64,000 nucleotides of DNA, taken from DASVDE01 sp036381235. Lineage in GTDB: Bacteria; Actinomycetota; Thermoleophilia; Solirubrobacterales; 70-9. The DNA is taken from assembly GCA_036381235.1 (NCBI GenBank), contig DASVDE010000014.1:1-64000 (forward strand), given 5' to 3'. Shown piece by piece: positions 25,497-34,002 of this stretch (within the stretch, counting starts at the first letter, position 1; each line of letters starts with the position of its first letter). Under the pieces are notes generated by a model. It saw only the letters and a list, made by a program, of their open reading frames with translations, made no database searches and was not told the DNA's origin. The position numbers were made by a program, and so were the translations under genes.

Positions 25497-26477
25497 ATGG
25501 GCGAGTTCGAACTGTTGGCGCGCGTACGAGAGCGGCTCCCCGCCCCCGGGCCGCGGGTGCGGGTCGGGATGGGCGACGACGCAGCGGTCACGGTGCCAGG
25601 CGGAGCAACCGCAACCTCTGTCGACGCGGTCGTCGAAGGGGTCCATTTCCGCCGCGGTCAATGCACGCTGAGGCAGATCGGCCACAAGGCTCTGGCGACA
25701 GCGCTCTCTGACCTTGCGGCTATGGGCGCCGAGCCGGGGGAGGCCTACGTGGTACTCGGCGTCCCGCCCGACCTCGGGGAGGACGAATGCATCGAGCTGC
25801 TCGACGGCATTCTGGCGCTGGCCCGCTCGACCGGGACGACTGTGGCAGGCGGGGACGTGACGCGAGCGCCCGGGTTGAGTGTGACGACGACTGTCGTCGG
25901 CCACGCAGCAGAGGCAGAGGCCCTGATCACCCGAGCGGGAGCGCGCGCCGGCGATGCGCTGGTGCTGACCGGGGAGCTGGGCGGCGCCGCGGCGGGGCTG
26001 CTGCTGGCCGATAGCCCCGATCTGGCCGCTGGGGTGAGCGAGGAGACCGCGCGGCGGTTGCTAGCGCGGCAGGCAGAGCCCCATCCTCGCCTGGCGGCGG
26101 GGCGGGCGCTGGCGCGCGCTGGCGCGACGGCGATGATCGACCTCAGCGACGGGCTGGGCGCCGACGCCGGTCACCTCGCCGCGGAGAGCAGCGTCGGAAT
26201 CAGGATCGAAGCGAACGCGGTGCCACTTGCCAACGGAGTTGCCCAAGTGGCGGCGGCGGCAGGACGCGACCCGCTACCGATGGCCGTGACCGGGGGCGAG
26301 GACTACGAGCTGTTGGCGGCCTTGCCCGCGGAGCGGCTGACCGAGGCGGCCACGGCCGCCGGAGAGGCAAGCACCACCTTGGCCGTGATCGGCGAGGCGG
26401 TCGAGGGGAGCGGGGTCGAGATCAAGCTGCCCGGCGGCCGGACATTGGAGCCGTCGGGGTTCGACCACCTACGCTGA
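25497..26477 (+). CDS. thiL: Thiamine-monophosphate kinase
   Basis: Phosphorylates thiamine monophosphate to the active cofactor thiamine pyrophosphate, using ATP. 326 residues from the ATG at 25497 (protein MGEFELLARV); an upstream in-frame extension is not family-like. The AIRS-type kinase motifs are present: VGMGDDAAV near residue 24, SVDAVVEGVHF near 41-51, GHKALATALSDLAAMGA near 62, later IDLSDGLGADAG and VTGGEDYELL. Length is typical. There is no TPP riboswitch upstream; the gap to the divergent gene is only 26 bases. Confidence 0.93.
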   Translation: MGEFELLARVRERLPAPGPRVRVGMGDDAAVTVPGGATATSVDAVVEGVHFRRGQCTLRQIGHKALATALSDLAAMGAEPGEAYVVLGVPPDLGEDECIELLDGILALARSTGTTVAGGDVTRAPGLSVTTTVVGHAAEAEALITRAGARAGDALVLTGELGGAAAGLLLADSPDLAAGVSEETARRLLARQAEPHPRLAAGRALARAGATAMIDLSDGLGADAGHLAAESSVGIRIEANAVPLANGVAQVAAAAGRDPLPMAVTGGEDYELLAALPAERLTEAATAAGEASTTLAVIGEAVEGSGVEIKLPGGRTLEPSGFDHLR

Positions 26478-26655
26478 GCGGCAGAGGTCCGTGCATCAAC
26501 AGTTCGCGAACGCCACGACGCTGAAGCATCGCTTCCGCGACACGCGCGGGCTCGGGCCTGTAGTGCCCGGTCTCAACAAGGGTTTTGAGCTGGCTTGCCT
26601 GCATGGCCCTCATATCGGCGGTAACGCGCCGATCCTTAGTTCTGAGTACTCGCAC
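26422..26655 (-). CDS. FlgM-like small protein (possible anti-sigma-28 factor)
   Basis: A 77-codon frame with GTG start at 26655 and later ATGs (residues 15 and 18). The segment QLKTLVETGHYRPEPARVAEAML resembles the C-terminal sigma-binding helix of FlgM (pattern: leucine-rich helix, G.Y....vA..ml). The last ~18 codons overlap the 3' end of thiL in antisense. Codon use is less G/C-biased at third positions than in the neighbours. No flagellar genes are in the window, so if real it is an orphan. It could instead be a chance frame, but the gap between thiL and the response regulator holds nothing else. Confidence 0.45.
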   Translation of the reverse strand: MRVLRTKDRRVTADMRAMQASQLKTLVETGHYRPEPARVAEAMLQRRGVRELLMHGPLPLSVGGRTPTAPMSGRRAA

Positions 26656-26689
26656 ATACGTCCAAGGCGCGGCGCATTACCCTTCAGGC

Positions 26690-27385
26690 ATGGCCAACGG
26701 GACTGCGCGAATTCTTCTCGTCGACGACGAGGACTCAATTCAAACCCTGCTCAGCTATCCGCTGCGCAAGGACGGCTATCACGTCACCTCCGCCCAAGAC
26801 GGCGGCGAAGCGTTGACGCGCTTTGCCGAGGGGCGCTTCGATCTGGTGATCCTCGACCTGATGCTGCCGAAGCTGGACGGGGTTGAAGTCTGTCGACAGC
26901 TGCGCTCCCGCAGCCAAGTGCCGATCATCATGCTGACCGCCAAAGGCACCGAGACCGACAAGGTCGCGGGACTGGAGGTCGGCGCCGACGACTACATAAC
27001 CAAGCCCTTTTCGATGCGCGAGTTCCGCAGTCGGGTGAAGGCCGCCCTGCGTCGTAGCCGCATGGTCGGCGAGGTCCCCGCGGATGAGACGATCGCCAGC
27101 GGCGATCTGGAAATCGATTTCGGGCGACGAATGGTCCGCCTCGGCGGCAATGAGGTGAAGGTCACCTACGTCGAGTTCGAGATCCTCGGCGCTTTGGCCC
27201 GCACCCCCGGCCGGGTGCTCAGCCGCGAGACCCTGCTCGAACACGTTTGGGGAGATTCCGAGTACCGCGACCCGCGCACCGTCGACGTTCACATTCGCCA
27301 CCTCAGAGAAAAGCTCGAGCGCGATCCCAAGGAACCCGACTACCTGTTCACGGTGCGTGGTGTCGGCTACCGGTTTCGGGAATGA
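26690..27385 (+). CDS. OmpR/PhoB-family response regulator
   Basis: 231 residues from the ATG at 26690 (MANGTARILLVDDED). Receiver domain: DDED acidic pocket (about 12-15), phosphoacceptor Asp in LVILDLMLPKLDG (about 55), MLTAK Thr (about 83) and KPF Lys (about 105). The C-terminal winged-helix DNA-binding domain has TYVEFEILGALARTPGRVLSRETLLEHVWG and VDVHIRHLREKLE. It is coupled by an ATGA overlap to the histidine kinase, which overlaps an HtrA protease gene. This points to an envelope-stress response (inference from context). Confidence 0.93.
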   Translation: MANGTARILLVDDEDSIQTLLSYPLRKDGYHVTSAQDGGEALTRFAEGRFDLVILDLMLPKLDGVEVCRQLRSRSQVPIIMLTAKGTETDKVAGLEVGADDYITKPFSMREFRSRVKAALRRSRMVGEVPADETIASGDLEIDFGRRMVRLGGNEVKVTYVEFEILGALARTPGRVLSRETLLEHVWGDSEYRDPRTVDVHIRHLREKLERDPKEPDYLFTVRGVGYRFRE

Positions 27386-28449
27386 GAAAGCTCCGCCTGA
27401 CGCCGCTCGGCAGCATGATCACCACGGTCTCCGTGGCGATCGGCGCCGCCACCTCGCTGGTCATCTACATCTATGTAGCGGCGACCGGCGGCGACAGCGG
27501 CACGAAAAGCGCGATCTTGGTTGGGGGGCTGATCGCGCTGGTGGCGGCCGTGGGGATCGGGTTCGCCTACTCGCAGATCGTCGCAATGCGGATCGAGCGG
27601 ATACAGGAAGCGGCGCGCAGGGTGGCCGACGGCAACTTCGGAACCCGCATCCCGATCGACTTCGGCGGACAGCTCGGGCGGCTCGGGCGGACCTTCAACG
27701 AAATGCAACGGCGCCTGGCAGAACTGGACAACGCCCGCAAACAGTTCATCGCGAATGCCTCGCACGAGCTGCGCACACCGATCTTCAGCCTAGGCGGCTT
27801 CGTCGAGCTGCTGGAGGAGGAGGACCCCAGCCCCGAAGAGCGAGCCGAGTTCATGCACACGATGAGACTTCAGATCGAGCGGCTGACGAAACTGACCGCG
27901 GACCTGCTCGATCTCTCCCAGCTGGACGCGGGCGAGTACGTGATGGCAACGCGAAGCATCGACCTGGGAGAGCTGGCGCGGGAGGTCGCGCGGGAGTTCG
28001 GGCCGCGTGCCGATAGACGCGGCTCGCGGCTGGAGCTGCGAACCCCCGAGCACCCGGCGATCGCCCTCGCCGATCCCGACCGGGTGCGTCAGATCATCCG
28101 TATCCTCCTCGATAACGCCCTCACTCACACCCCCGAGGGAACCAAGGTGACCGTGACCACGTACCTCGCCAACCGCCGTGCCGAGTTGACCGTCTCCGAC
28201 GAGGGGCCCGGCATCCCACAGCGCGTCCAAGGACGGATCTTCGAGCGCTTCTACACCGCGGACAGCGGCGGTGGATCGGGGCTGGGGCTGGCCATCGCGC
28301 GGGAGCTGGCGCAGCGAATGGACGGCCGTATCGCGATCTCCTCGAGTCGCCGATTCACCGCTTTCACCCTGGACCTGCCGCCTGCGCCCGCCGGACGCGC
28401 TGCTGCTCCGGCAACGTTGCCACGCTCCGAGAGCAAGGCCCACGCGTGA
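27382..28449 (+). CDS. Membrane sensor histidine kinase
   Basis: 355 residues from the ATG at 27382, which overlaps the regulator's stop. Two membrane helices (about 12-34 and 45-68) are separated by only about 10 residues (ATGGDSGTKS), so it has almost no external sensor domain. Next is a HAMP region (MRIERIQEAARRVADGNFGTRI), a HisKA dimerisation helix with the phosphoacceptor in NASHELRTP, and an HATPase domain (N box ILLDNALTHTP, G1 SDEGPGIP, G2 GGSGLGLAIAREL). The tiny sensor loop suggests it senses the membrane or a partner, possibly the HtrA lipoprotein encoded next. Confidence 0.92.
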   Translation: MRKLRLTPLGSMITTVSVAIGAATSLVIYIYVAATGGDSGTKSAILVGGLIALVAAVGIGFAYSQIVAMRIERIQEAARRVADGNFGTRIPIDFGGQLGRLGRTFNEMQRRLAELDNARKQFIANASHELRTPIFSLGGFVELLEEEDPSPEERAEFMHTMRLQIERLTKLTADLLDLSQLDAGEYVMATRSIDLGELAREVAREFGPRADRRGSRLELRTPEHPAIALADPDRVRQIIRILLDNALTHTPEGTKVTVTTYLANRRAELTVSDEGPGIPQRVQGRIFERFYTADSGGGSGLGLAIARELAQRMDGRIAISSSRRFTAFTLDLPPAPAGRAAAPATLPRSESKAHA

Positions 28450-29636
28450 GGGTTGCCGCCTGGTTCCCAGCCGCGGCGCTCGCGGCAGCGCTGGCCCTGC
28501 TTGCCGGCTGCGGTGGGTCTGACAGTGGCGGAGGCGGTTCGGCGGCGGGCTCGGCCGACATCGAGAAGCCGGCGACGCGGATCGTCGTTCAGACGGCGTC
28601 CGACGGCTTCAACGCGGCAAGGGTCTACAGCGAGGCGGCGCCAGGGGTGGTCACGATCCGCTCGATCTTCGACGCGGGAGACGATGGAGGCGACAACCCG
28701 TTCGGCGGACCCAGCGCCGCGGAGGGCTCAGGCTTCGTGCTCAACGACAGCGGCGAGATCGTCACCAACGCCCACGTCGTCACCGACGACAGCAGCGGTG
28801 AGCGCAAACCAGCCACAGCGGTGTTCGTCGAGTTCCCCGACCGCAACGTCGTCCCGGCGAAGATCGTCGGCTTCGACCCGTTCGCCGACGTCGCGCTGCT
28901 CAAGGTGAAGCCGGACGGCTTCGAGCTGCGCCCCCTCGAGCTGGGCGATGACAGCGAAGTCGTGGTCGGCCAACCGGTGGCCGCGATCGGCAGCCCATTC
29001 GGCGAACAGCAGTCGCTCTCGGTCGGAATCATCTCTGCAACCGACCGCTCGGTGAAGTCGCTGACCGAGTTCCAGATCGAGGGCGCGATCCAAACCGACG
29101 CCTCGATCAACCCCGGCAACTCCGGCGGCCCGCTGCTCGACGCCGGCGCCCGGGTGATCGGCATCAACCAGCAGATCGAGACCAGCTCCGGGGCCAACGA
29201 CGGGGTCGGCTTCGCGGTCCCCATCTCGGCGATCAAGCGCTCGATCGCACAGCTTCAAGAGGACGGCAAGGCCGAGTACGCCTACATCGGAGTCTCCAGC
29301 CAGGCTCTCTACCCACAGCTGGCCAAACGGCTCAACCTGGACACCGACTTCGGCGGTCTGCTGGCTGAAGTGGTTCCCGGCGGACCGGCTGACAGGGCCG
29401 GCCTCGAAGGCGGCGACGAGAAAATCCGCTTCCAGGCCGGTGCCTACCGAGTTGGCGGCGACACGATCCTCGCCGTCGATGGGCGCGAGGTGGTCCGCCC
29501 GGACGATCTCGCCCGCTTCATCTCCTCCTACCAACCGGGGCGCGAGGTGACGCTGAAGGTCCTGCACAACGACGGCGACGTCGAGGACGTGCGACTGACG
29601 CTGGGCACTCGGCCGTCCAGCGTGCCGAGCGGCTGA
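28446..29636 (+). CDS. htrA: HtrA/DegP-type serine protease, probable lipoprotein
   Basis: 396 residues. GTG start overlaps the kinase stop as GTGA. The N-terminus is a lipoprotein-type signal (LALLAGC, Cys near 22), then a Gly/Ser linker. The trypsin-like domain has the triad His in NAHVV, Asp in FADVALLKV and Ser in NPGNSGGPLL. One PDZ domain follows (about 285-385; GVSSQALYPQL...GGPADRAGL). HtrA proteases degrade or refold damaged envelope proteins. Cotranscription with a two-component system suggests that the system controls its own protease. Confidence 0.92.
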   Translation: MRVAAWFPAAALAAALALLAGCGGSDSGGGGSAAGSADIEKPATRIVVQTASDGFNAARVYSEAAPGVVTIRSIFDAGDDGGDNPFGGPSAAEGSGFVLNDSGEIVTNAHVVTDDSSGERKPATAVFVEFPDRNVVPAKIVGFDPFADVALLKVKPDGFELRPLELGDDSEVVVGQPVAAIGSPFGEQQSLSVGIISATDRSVKSLTEFQIEGAIQTDASINPGNSGGPLLDAGARVIGINQQIETSSGANDGVGFAVPISAIKRSIAQLQEDGKAEYAYIGVSSQALYPQLAKRLNLDTDFGGLLAEVVPGGPADRAGLEGGDEKIRFQAGAYRVGGDTILAVDGREVVRPDDLARFISSYQPGREVTLKVLHNDGDVEDVRLTLGTRPSSVPSG

Positions 29637-29683
29637 GCGAAGTCGCTCGGCTGCGGAACCGCCTCGACATGTAGAACTCCCGG

Positions 29684-30922
29684 ATGCTTCAGGAAGTCTC
29701 CCTCGGCCACAAGTCCCTCGCCGACTACACCCACATCGCCGGCAAGGAGCTGAGCGAGCGCATCCGCGAGCTGGCCGAGCCACTGAAAGGTCAGCGCGTC
29801 CTGCACGTCAGCGCCACCGCGTTCGGCGGCGGCGTCTCGGAGATTCTCTACACGATCGTGCCGCTGATGCGCGACGCCGGGCTGGACGCCCACTGGCACG
29901 TGATCTTCGGCAAGGAGGAGTTCTTCAACGCGACCAAGCTCCTTCACAACTCCCTGCAGGGGGCGGAGGAGACGCTGAGCGAGGAGCAGTGGCAGCTGTT
30001 CGATGAGATCAACGCGATGAACGCCGAGGGACTGCAGGGGGAGTGGGACACGGTGATCGTCCACGATCCCCAGCCGATCGGGCTGCGGCGCGGGGCGAGG
30101 GAGAAGGCGCGCAACTGGGTTTGGCGCTGCCACATCGACCTCTCCGAGCCCAACCCGGCGCCGATCGAGCGACTGCAGCCGCTGATCGAGGAGTACGACG
30201 CGACCGTCTGGCACATGCCCGCCTACGTGCCGACAGGCGTGAACGGACATGACGGGATCAACATCATCCCGCCTGCGATCGACCCCCTGTCGCCGAAGAA
30301 CATGGCCTTTTCCCCCGAGGACGCGGCCTTCGTCTGCCAGCAGTTCGGGATCGACGTCGACCGGCCCCTGATCACCCAGGTCTCACGCTTCGATCCGTGG
30401 AAGGACCCGATGGGGGTGATCGACGCATACCGCGACGTGACCGCGGAGCTGCCTGAGGTGCAGTTGGCGCTGGTCGGCTCGATGGCTACCGACGACCCCG
30501 AGGGGTGGGAGTTCTTCCAGCAGACGTTCGAATACGCCGACGGCGACCCCGACATCAAGATCCTCAACAACCTCAACAACGTCGGGGCGATCGAGGTCAA
30601 CGCCTTTCAATCGCAGTCCGACGTCTGCCTGCAGAAGTCGATCCGCGAGGGGTTCGGGCTGACCGTGACCGAGGCGCTCTGGAAGGGGCGGCCGACGGTG
30701 GCGGGCAACGTGGGTGGCATCCCGCTGCAGATCGAGGATGGAATCAGCGGCTACCTGGTCGATTCCCCGGCGGAGTGCGCGCAGCGCTGCCTCGAGGTGT
30801 TGCGGGACCCCGGGCTTGGCAAGCAGCTGGGACGCGAGGGCAAGGAGCACGCCCGTCGCGAGTTTCTCTCGCCCCGGCTGCTGCGCGATTGGCTGGCGCT
30901 GCTGGGAGAGCTGGACGCGTAG
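29684..30922 (+). CDS. treT: Trehalose synthase TreT-type glycosyltransferase (GT4)
   Basis: 412 residues. TreT joins the glucose of a nucleotide sugar (ADP- or UDP-glucose) to free glucose to make trehalose in one step. N-terminal features of this subfamily are seen: VLHVSATAFGGGVSEIL (nucleotide-binding Gly loop), HDPQPIGL and WRCHIDLSEP. The GT-B C-terminal half has QVSRFDPWKDP and the family 4 signature REGFGLTVTEALWKGRP with the two conserved Glu. Typical length. Next to a trehalose-phosphate synthase-like gene 29 bases downstream, so both probably form one osmolyte operon. Trehalose glycogen phosphorylases are more distant alternatives. Confidence 0.88.
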   Translation: MLQEVSLGHKSLADYTHIAGKELSERIRELAEPLKGQRVLHVSATAFGGGVSEILYTIVPLMRDAGLDAHWHVIFGKEEFFNATKLLHNSLQGAEETLSEEQWQLFDEINAMNAEGLQGEWDTVIVHDPQPIGLRRGAREKARNWVWRCHIDLSEPNPAPIERLQPLIEEYDATVWHMPAYVPTGVNGHDGINIIPPAIDPLSPKNMAFSPEDAAFVCQQFGIDVDRPLITQVSRFDPWKDPMGVIDAYRDVTAELPEVQLALVGSMATDDPEGWEFFQQTFEYADGDPDIKILNNLNNVGAIEVNAFQSQSDVCLQKSIREGFGLTVTEALWKGRPTVAGNVGGIPLQIEDGISGYLVDSPAECAQRCLEVLRDPGLGKQLGREGKEHARREFLSPRLLRDWLALLGELDA

Positions 30923-30951
30923 CGCGTGGGCGGTCGGGGTAGGCTGAAGCC

Positions 30952-32415
30952 GTGCCCGATTCCGACCCTCTGATCATCGTCTCCAATCGCGGGCCCGCTC
31001 AGTTCGAGCGCGATGAAGCGGGAGAGCGAACGGTGCGTCGCGGCGGCGGCGGGCTGGTGACGGCGCTGTCGGGGCTGGTCTCCCACCGCGACGCGCTGTG
31101 GATCGCCTCGGCGATGACCGATGAGGACGTCGCCGTGAGCGAGGAGCGCGGCGGGCCGGTGGAGCTGTCGATCGACGGGATCGACTACCGGGTGGCGCTG
31201 GTCGGCAGCGACCCGGAGGCCTACGACCGCTTTTACAACGTGATCGCCAACCCGATCCTCTGGTTCATCCAGCACTACCTCTGGGACCTCTCCAACGCGC
31301 CGGACATCCGCCAGGAAGAGCTGGACTCCTGGGACTACGGCTACCAGGCCGTCAACCGCGACATCGCGAGGGCGGTGCTGGGCCAGATCGAGGGACGGGA
31401 GCGACCGCTGGTGATGCTCCACGACTACCACCTCTACACGGCGCCGGGGATGATCCGCGCCGAACGGCCCGACGCCTTCCTGCACCACTTCGTCCACATT
31501 CCCTGGTCCCAACCCGATAGCTGGCGAATCCTGCCGGGACGGATCCGCGAGGCGCTCTTCCGGGGAATGCTGGCCAACGACATCATCGGCTTCCACACCC
31601 ACGCCTACGGGATCAACTTCCTACGCTGCTGCGACGAGCTGCTGGAGTGCGACGTCGACTACGAGGAGGGAGTTGTGCGTCACGCGGGCGGGCGAACCCT
31701 CACCCGCGCATACCCCCTGTCGATCGACGCCGAACGACTGCGCCGAGCGGCGGCGTCGGCCGAGGTGGCGGCCGCCGAACGCGAGGTGCTGGAACGACGG
31801 CGCAAGCACCTGATCATCCGCGTCGACCGCGCCGACCTCTCCAAGAACGTGCTGCGCGGCTTCACCGCCTTCGACACCTTCCTCACCCAGCACCCGGAGT
31901 TCCGCGAGGAGGTGACCTTCATCGCGCACCTACAGCCCTCACGGCAGGACGTGCCCGAGTACGCCGAGTACTTGGAGCGAATCGAGGCGCTGGTCGCCGT
32001 GGTCAACCACCGCCACGGCACCACCGACTGGATGCCGATCGACCTGAAGATCTACGAGAACTTCCCCGAGGCGGTCGCCCGCTACAAGCACTTCGACCTG
32101 TTGATGGTCAACTCGCTGTTCGACGGCATGAACCTGGTCGCCAAGGAGGCGCCGGCAGTGAACACCCGCAACGGGGTTCTGATGCTGTCGGAGAACACCG
32201 GCTCGCACGAGGAGCTGGCCGACTGCGCGCTATCGGTCAACCCGTTCGACATCCAGGAGCAATCCGACACGATCTACCGTGCGCTGACCATGGACCCCGA
32301 GGAGCGACGGGTGCGGGCCGAGCACCTGAAGGAGATCATCTTCTCGCGCAATCCGGGGGATTGGGTGGATGAGCAGCTCGCCGACATAGCGGAGCTGCGC
32401 GAAGCGGTGACCTGA
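30952..32415 (+). CDS. otsA: Trehalose-6-phosphate synthase (OtsA-like, GT20)
   Basis: Transfers glucose from a nucleotide sugar to glucose 6-phosphate. 487 residues with GTG start at 30952. GT20 motifs: LIIVSNRGP near the start, RGGGGLVTAL loop, HDYHLYTAPGMIR, HHFVHIPWSQPD (in place of the usual HIPFPS.E), GFHTHAYGINFLRCC, and a C-terminal LLMVNSLFDGMNLVAKE with the donor-site DGMNLVxKE. No phosphatase (OtsB) gene is in the window. The altered HIP loop leaves a variant acceptor possible. Confidence 0.85.
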   Translation: MPDSDPLIIVSNRGPAQFERDEAGERTVRRGGGGLVTALSGLVSHRDALWIASAMTDEDVAVSEERGGPVELSIDGIDYRVALVGSDPEAYDRFYNVIANPILWFIQHYLWDLSNAPDIRQEELDSWDYGYQAVNRDIARAVLGQIEGRERPLVMLHDYHLYTAPGMIRAERPDAFLHHFVHIPWSQPDSWRILPGRIREALFRGMLANDIIGFHTHAYGINFLRCCDELLECDVDYEEGVVRHAGGRTLTRAYPLSIDAERLRRAAASAEVAAAEREVLERRRKHLIIRVDRADLSKNVLRGFTAFDTFLTQHPEFREEVTFIAHLQPSRQDVPEYAEYLERIEALVAVVNHRHGTTDWMPIDLKIYENFPEAVARYKHFDLLMVNSLFDGMNLVAKEAPAVNTRNGVLMLSENTGSHEELADCALSVNPFDIQEQSDTIYRALTMDPEERRVRAEHLKEIIFSRNPGDWVDEQLADIAELREAVT

Positions 32416-32457
32416 CCGAGCGGGGGCGAAACCGGGGGTCGCTGAGATTGGGCGTCC

Positions 32458-32865
32458 GTGGGGTCTGTGCGAATTCAGTGGGCGTCGGCGGCTCGAGTTG
32501 CCGGAATTGCCATCGTGTCCTTGGTCGCCGTGCTGGTGGGCCCCTCGCTGCTGAAGCCGCCTGAGGCGCCGCCACTGGCCGACGACATCGGCTTACCCCG
32601 GGTCCAACTCGCCCCTCCCAAGCGCCGCGATCGGATCCGCCCCTTCACGGGAAAATCCGATCGCGGTCGGAATTCTGCCCACCATAGGGGGCAAAAATCC
32701 GACGGCCGACGGCGGACGAAGCAAAAGCCCACGGCGCCACCTTCGCCCCTGACAGCTTCCGCGCCGGTCGCTCCTCCCCCAGAGACGCCTGCGGCCGCAC
32801 CTGCCCCACCCCCGCCGACGGCGCCGGTGCCGTTGGACGGCTCGATGGAGTTCGCGCCGCACTAG
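32458..32865 (+). CDS. Small proline-rich membrane-anchored protein
   Basis: Unknown function. 135 codons: a short N-terminus, one hydrophobic helix (about 12-32, VAGIAIVSLVAVLVGPSLL), then a basic stretch and a Pro/Ala-rich tail ending MEFAPH. Likely a single-pass protein with an extracytoplasmic low-complexity part. Start uncertain (GTG/ATG near 32458). A segment with two small palindromes (32652-32698) lies in the basic part. It sits between otsA and the rpsF cluster on the same strand, with no obvious link to either. Confidence 0.5.
   Translation: MGSVRIQWASAARVAGIAIVSLVAVLVGPSLLKPPEAPPLADDIGLPRVQLAPPKRRDRIRPFTGKSDRGRNSAHHRGQKSDGRRRTKQKPTAPPSPLTASAPVAPPPETPAAAPAPPPPTAPVPLDGSMEFAPH
32652..32698. 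repeat. Two adjacent small palindromes in a coding region
   Basis: TCCGA/TCGGA (32656-32660 and 32667-32671) and TGCCC/GGGCA (32676-32680 and 32688-32692), with A-rich flanks, lie back to back. G+C is lower than in the surroundings. It may be a small inserted palindromic unit. Confidence 0.35.
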
Positions 32866-32891
32866 CCACCCGGCTATAGTCCCTCGCCGTT

Positions 32892-33362
32892 TTGGCAGCC
32901 GCACGCGAATATGAGCTCGTTCTGATGCTGGATCCCGGCCTGGCGGAATCCGCCCGCGAATCCCTTGCCCAGGAGGCAAAGGGACAAATCGAAGGCGAAG
33001 GGACCCTGAAGGCGGAGAACAACTGGGGCCTGCGGAAGATGGCCTACGAGATCCGCCAGCGAACCGAAGCCGACTACCGCTGGTTCCGCTTCGAGGCGTC
33101 GACCAAGCTGCTCGAGTCTCTGGACCACAGCTTGAAGATCGCCGACGGGGTGCTGCGCTTCCGCATCTTCAAGGTCGACCCCGACGCGCCGTCGATAGTG
33201 CCGCCGGCAAGCGGCGCCCCCGCCCCGCGTGAACGGGCGGTCGCGGGAGCCACCGGCGCCGCATCGGCGCCCACAGCCACTGCCACCGCCGAAGAGCCCC
33301 CGCCCGGAGACGCCGAGAGCGCTCCGGAGGAACCCGCCGTACCGGCTGACGACGCCGAGTAG
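32892..33362 (+). CDS. rpsF: 30S ribosomal protein S6 with acidic Ala/Pro-rich tail
   Basis: Small-subunit protein that pairs with S18 on 16S rRNA. TTG start at 32892 (no nearer ATG). Residues 1-100 are a normal S6 fold (YELVLMLDPGLAE, NWGLRKMAYEIRQRTEADYRWFRFEA, VLRFRIFKVD). The remaining ~55 residues are a low-complexity, acidic Ala/Pro/Glu tail, longer than the usual ~100-residue protein; such tails occur in other actinobacterial and acidic S6 forms. First gene of the rpsF-ssb-rpsR-rplI cluster. Confidence 0.93.
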   Translation: MAAAREYELVLMLDPGLAESARESLAQEAKGQIEGEGTLKAENNWGLRKMAYEIRQRTEADYRWFRFEASTKLLESLDHSLKIADGVLRFRIFKVDPDAPSIVPPASGAPAPRERAVAGATGAASAPTATATAEEPPPGDAESAPEEPAVPADDAE

Positions 33363-33513
33363 CCCGCCGCCGACGCCGGAAAGCGTCGGCCATTCCGATA
33401 GAACCGCTCCGTTGGCGCCGCTGTTTGCGGGATTCGCTTCAGCGGGGGAAGAGAATGCGCCGCCCCCGCTCTTAGACTGGGGTCCGGATAACGAATTCAG
33501 AGGAGTGAGAGCT

Positions 33514-33978
33514 GTGGCAGCTTCGAACATCAACGTCGTCGTCATAACCGGGAACCTGACCCGGGATCCCGAGCTGCGCAGCACTGGGGGCGGGACACCG
33601 GTCTGCGAACTGCGGGTGGCAGTAAACAGCAGCCGTAAAGACCAAAGCGGTCAGTGGGTCGACAAGCCCAACTACTTCGACGTCACCGTCTGGGGCGCGC
33701 AAGGGGAGAACTGCGCCAACTACCTGAGCAAGGGCCGCCCGGTTGCGATCGAGGGACGCCTCGATTGGCGCGAGTGGGAGGCGAAAGACGGCAGCGGCAA
33801 GAGGCAGGCAGTGAGCATCGTCGCCAAATCGGTTCAGTTCCTGGGCTCCCGAGACGGCTCGGGCGGGGGGAACGGAAACGGCGGCTTCACCCCGAGCAGC
33901 GATACCCCCGCCGACACCTCGGACTTCGAGGGAGCGGGAGTGGGCGGCGGCGGCTCCGACGACGACATTCCCTTCTAG
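33514..33978 (+). CDS. ssb: Single-stranded DNA-binding protein
   Basis: Binds ssDNA during replication and repair. 154 residues from the GTG at 33514 (VAASNINVVVITGNLTRDPELR), which has GAGGAG eight bases ahead; a second in-frame GTG nine bases earlier is less well placed. The OB fold spans residues 1-110 (YFDVTVWGAQGENCANYLSKGRPVAIEGRL), then a Gly-rich linker and the protein-interaction tip DDDIPF. The position between rpsF and rpsR is the classic arrangement. Confidence 0.95.
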   Translation: MAASNINVVVITGNLTRDPELRSTGGGTPVCELRVAVNSSRKDQSGQWVDKPNYFDVTVWGAQGENCANYLSKGRPVAIEGRLDWREWEAKDGSGKRQAVSIVAKSVQFLGSRDGSGGGNGNGGFTPSSDTPADTSDFEGAGVGGGGSDDDIPF

Positions 33979-34002
33979 ATAAGCTTCCCCAGCTTGGTTT
34001 TC

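Noticed and set aside
25440..25500. TPP riboswitch before thiL
   Set aside because: The gap to the divergent gene is 26 bases and lacks the conserved core.
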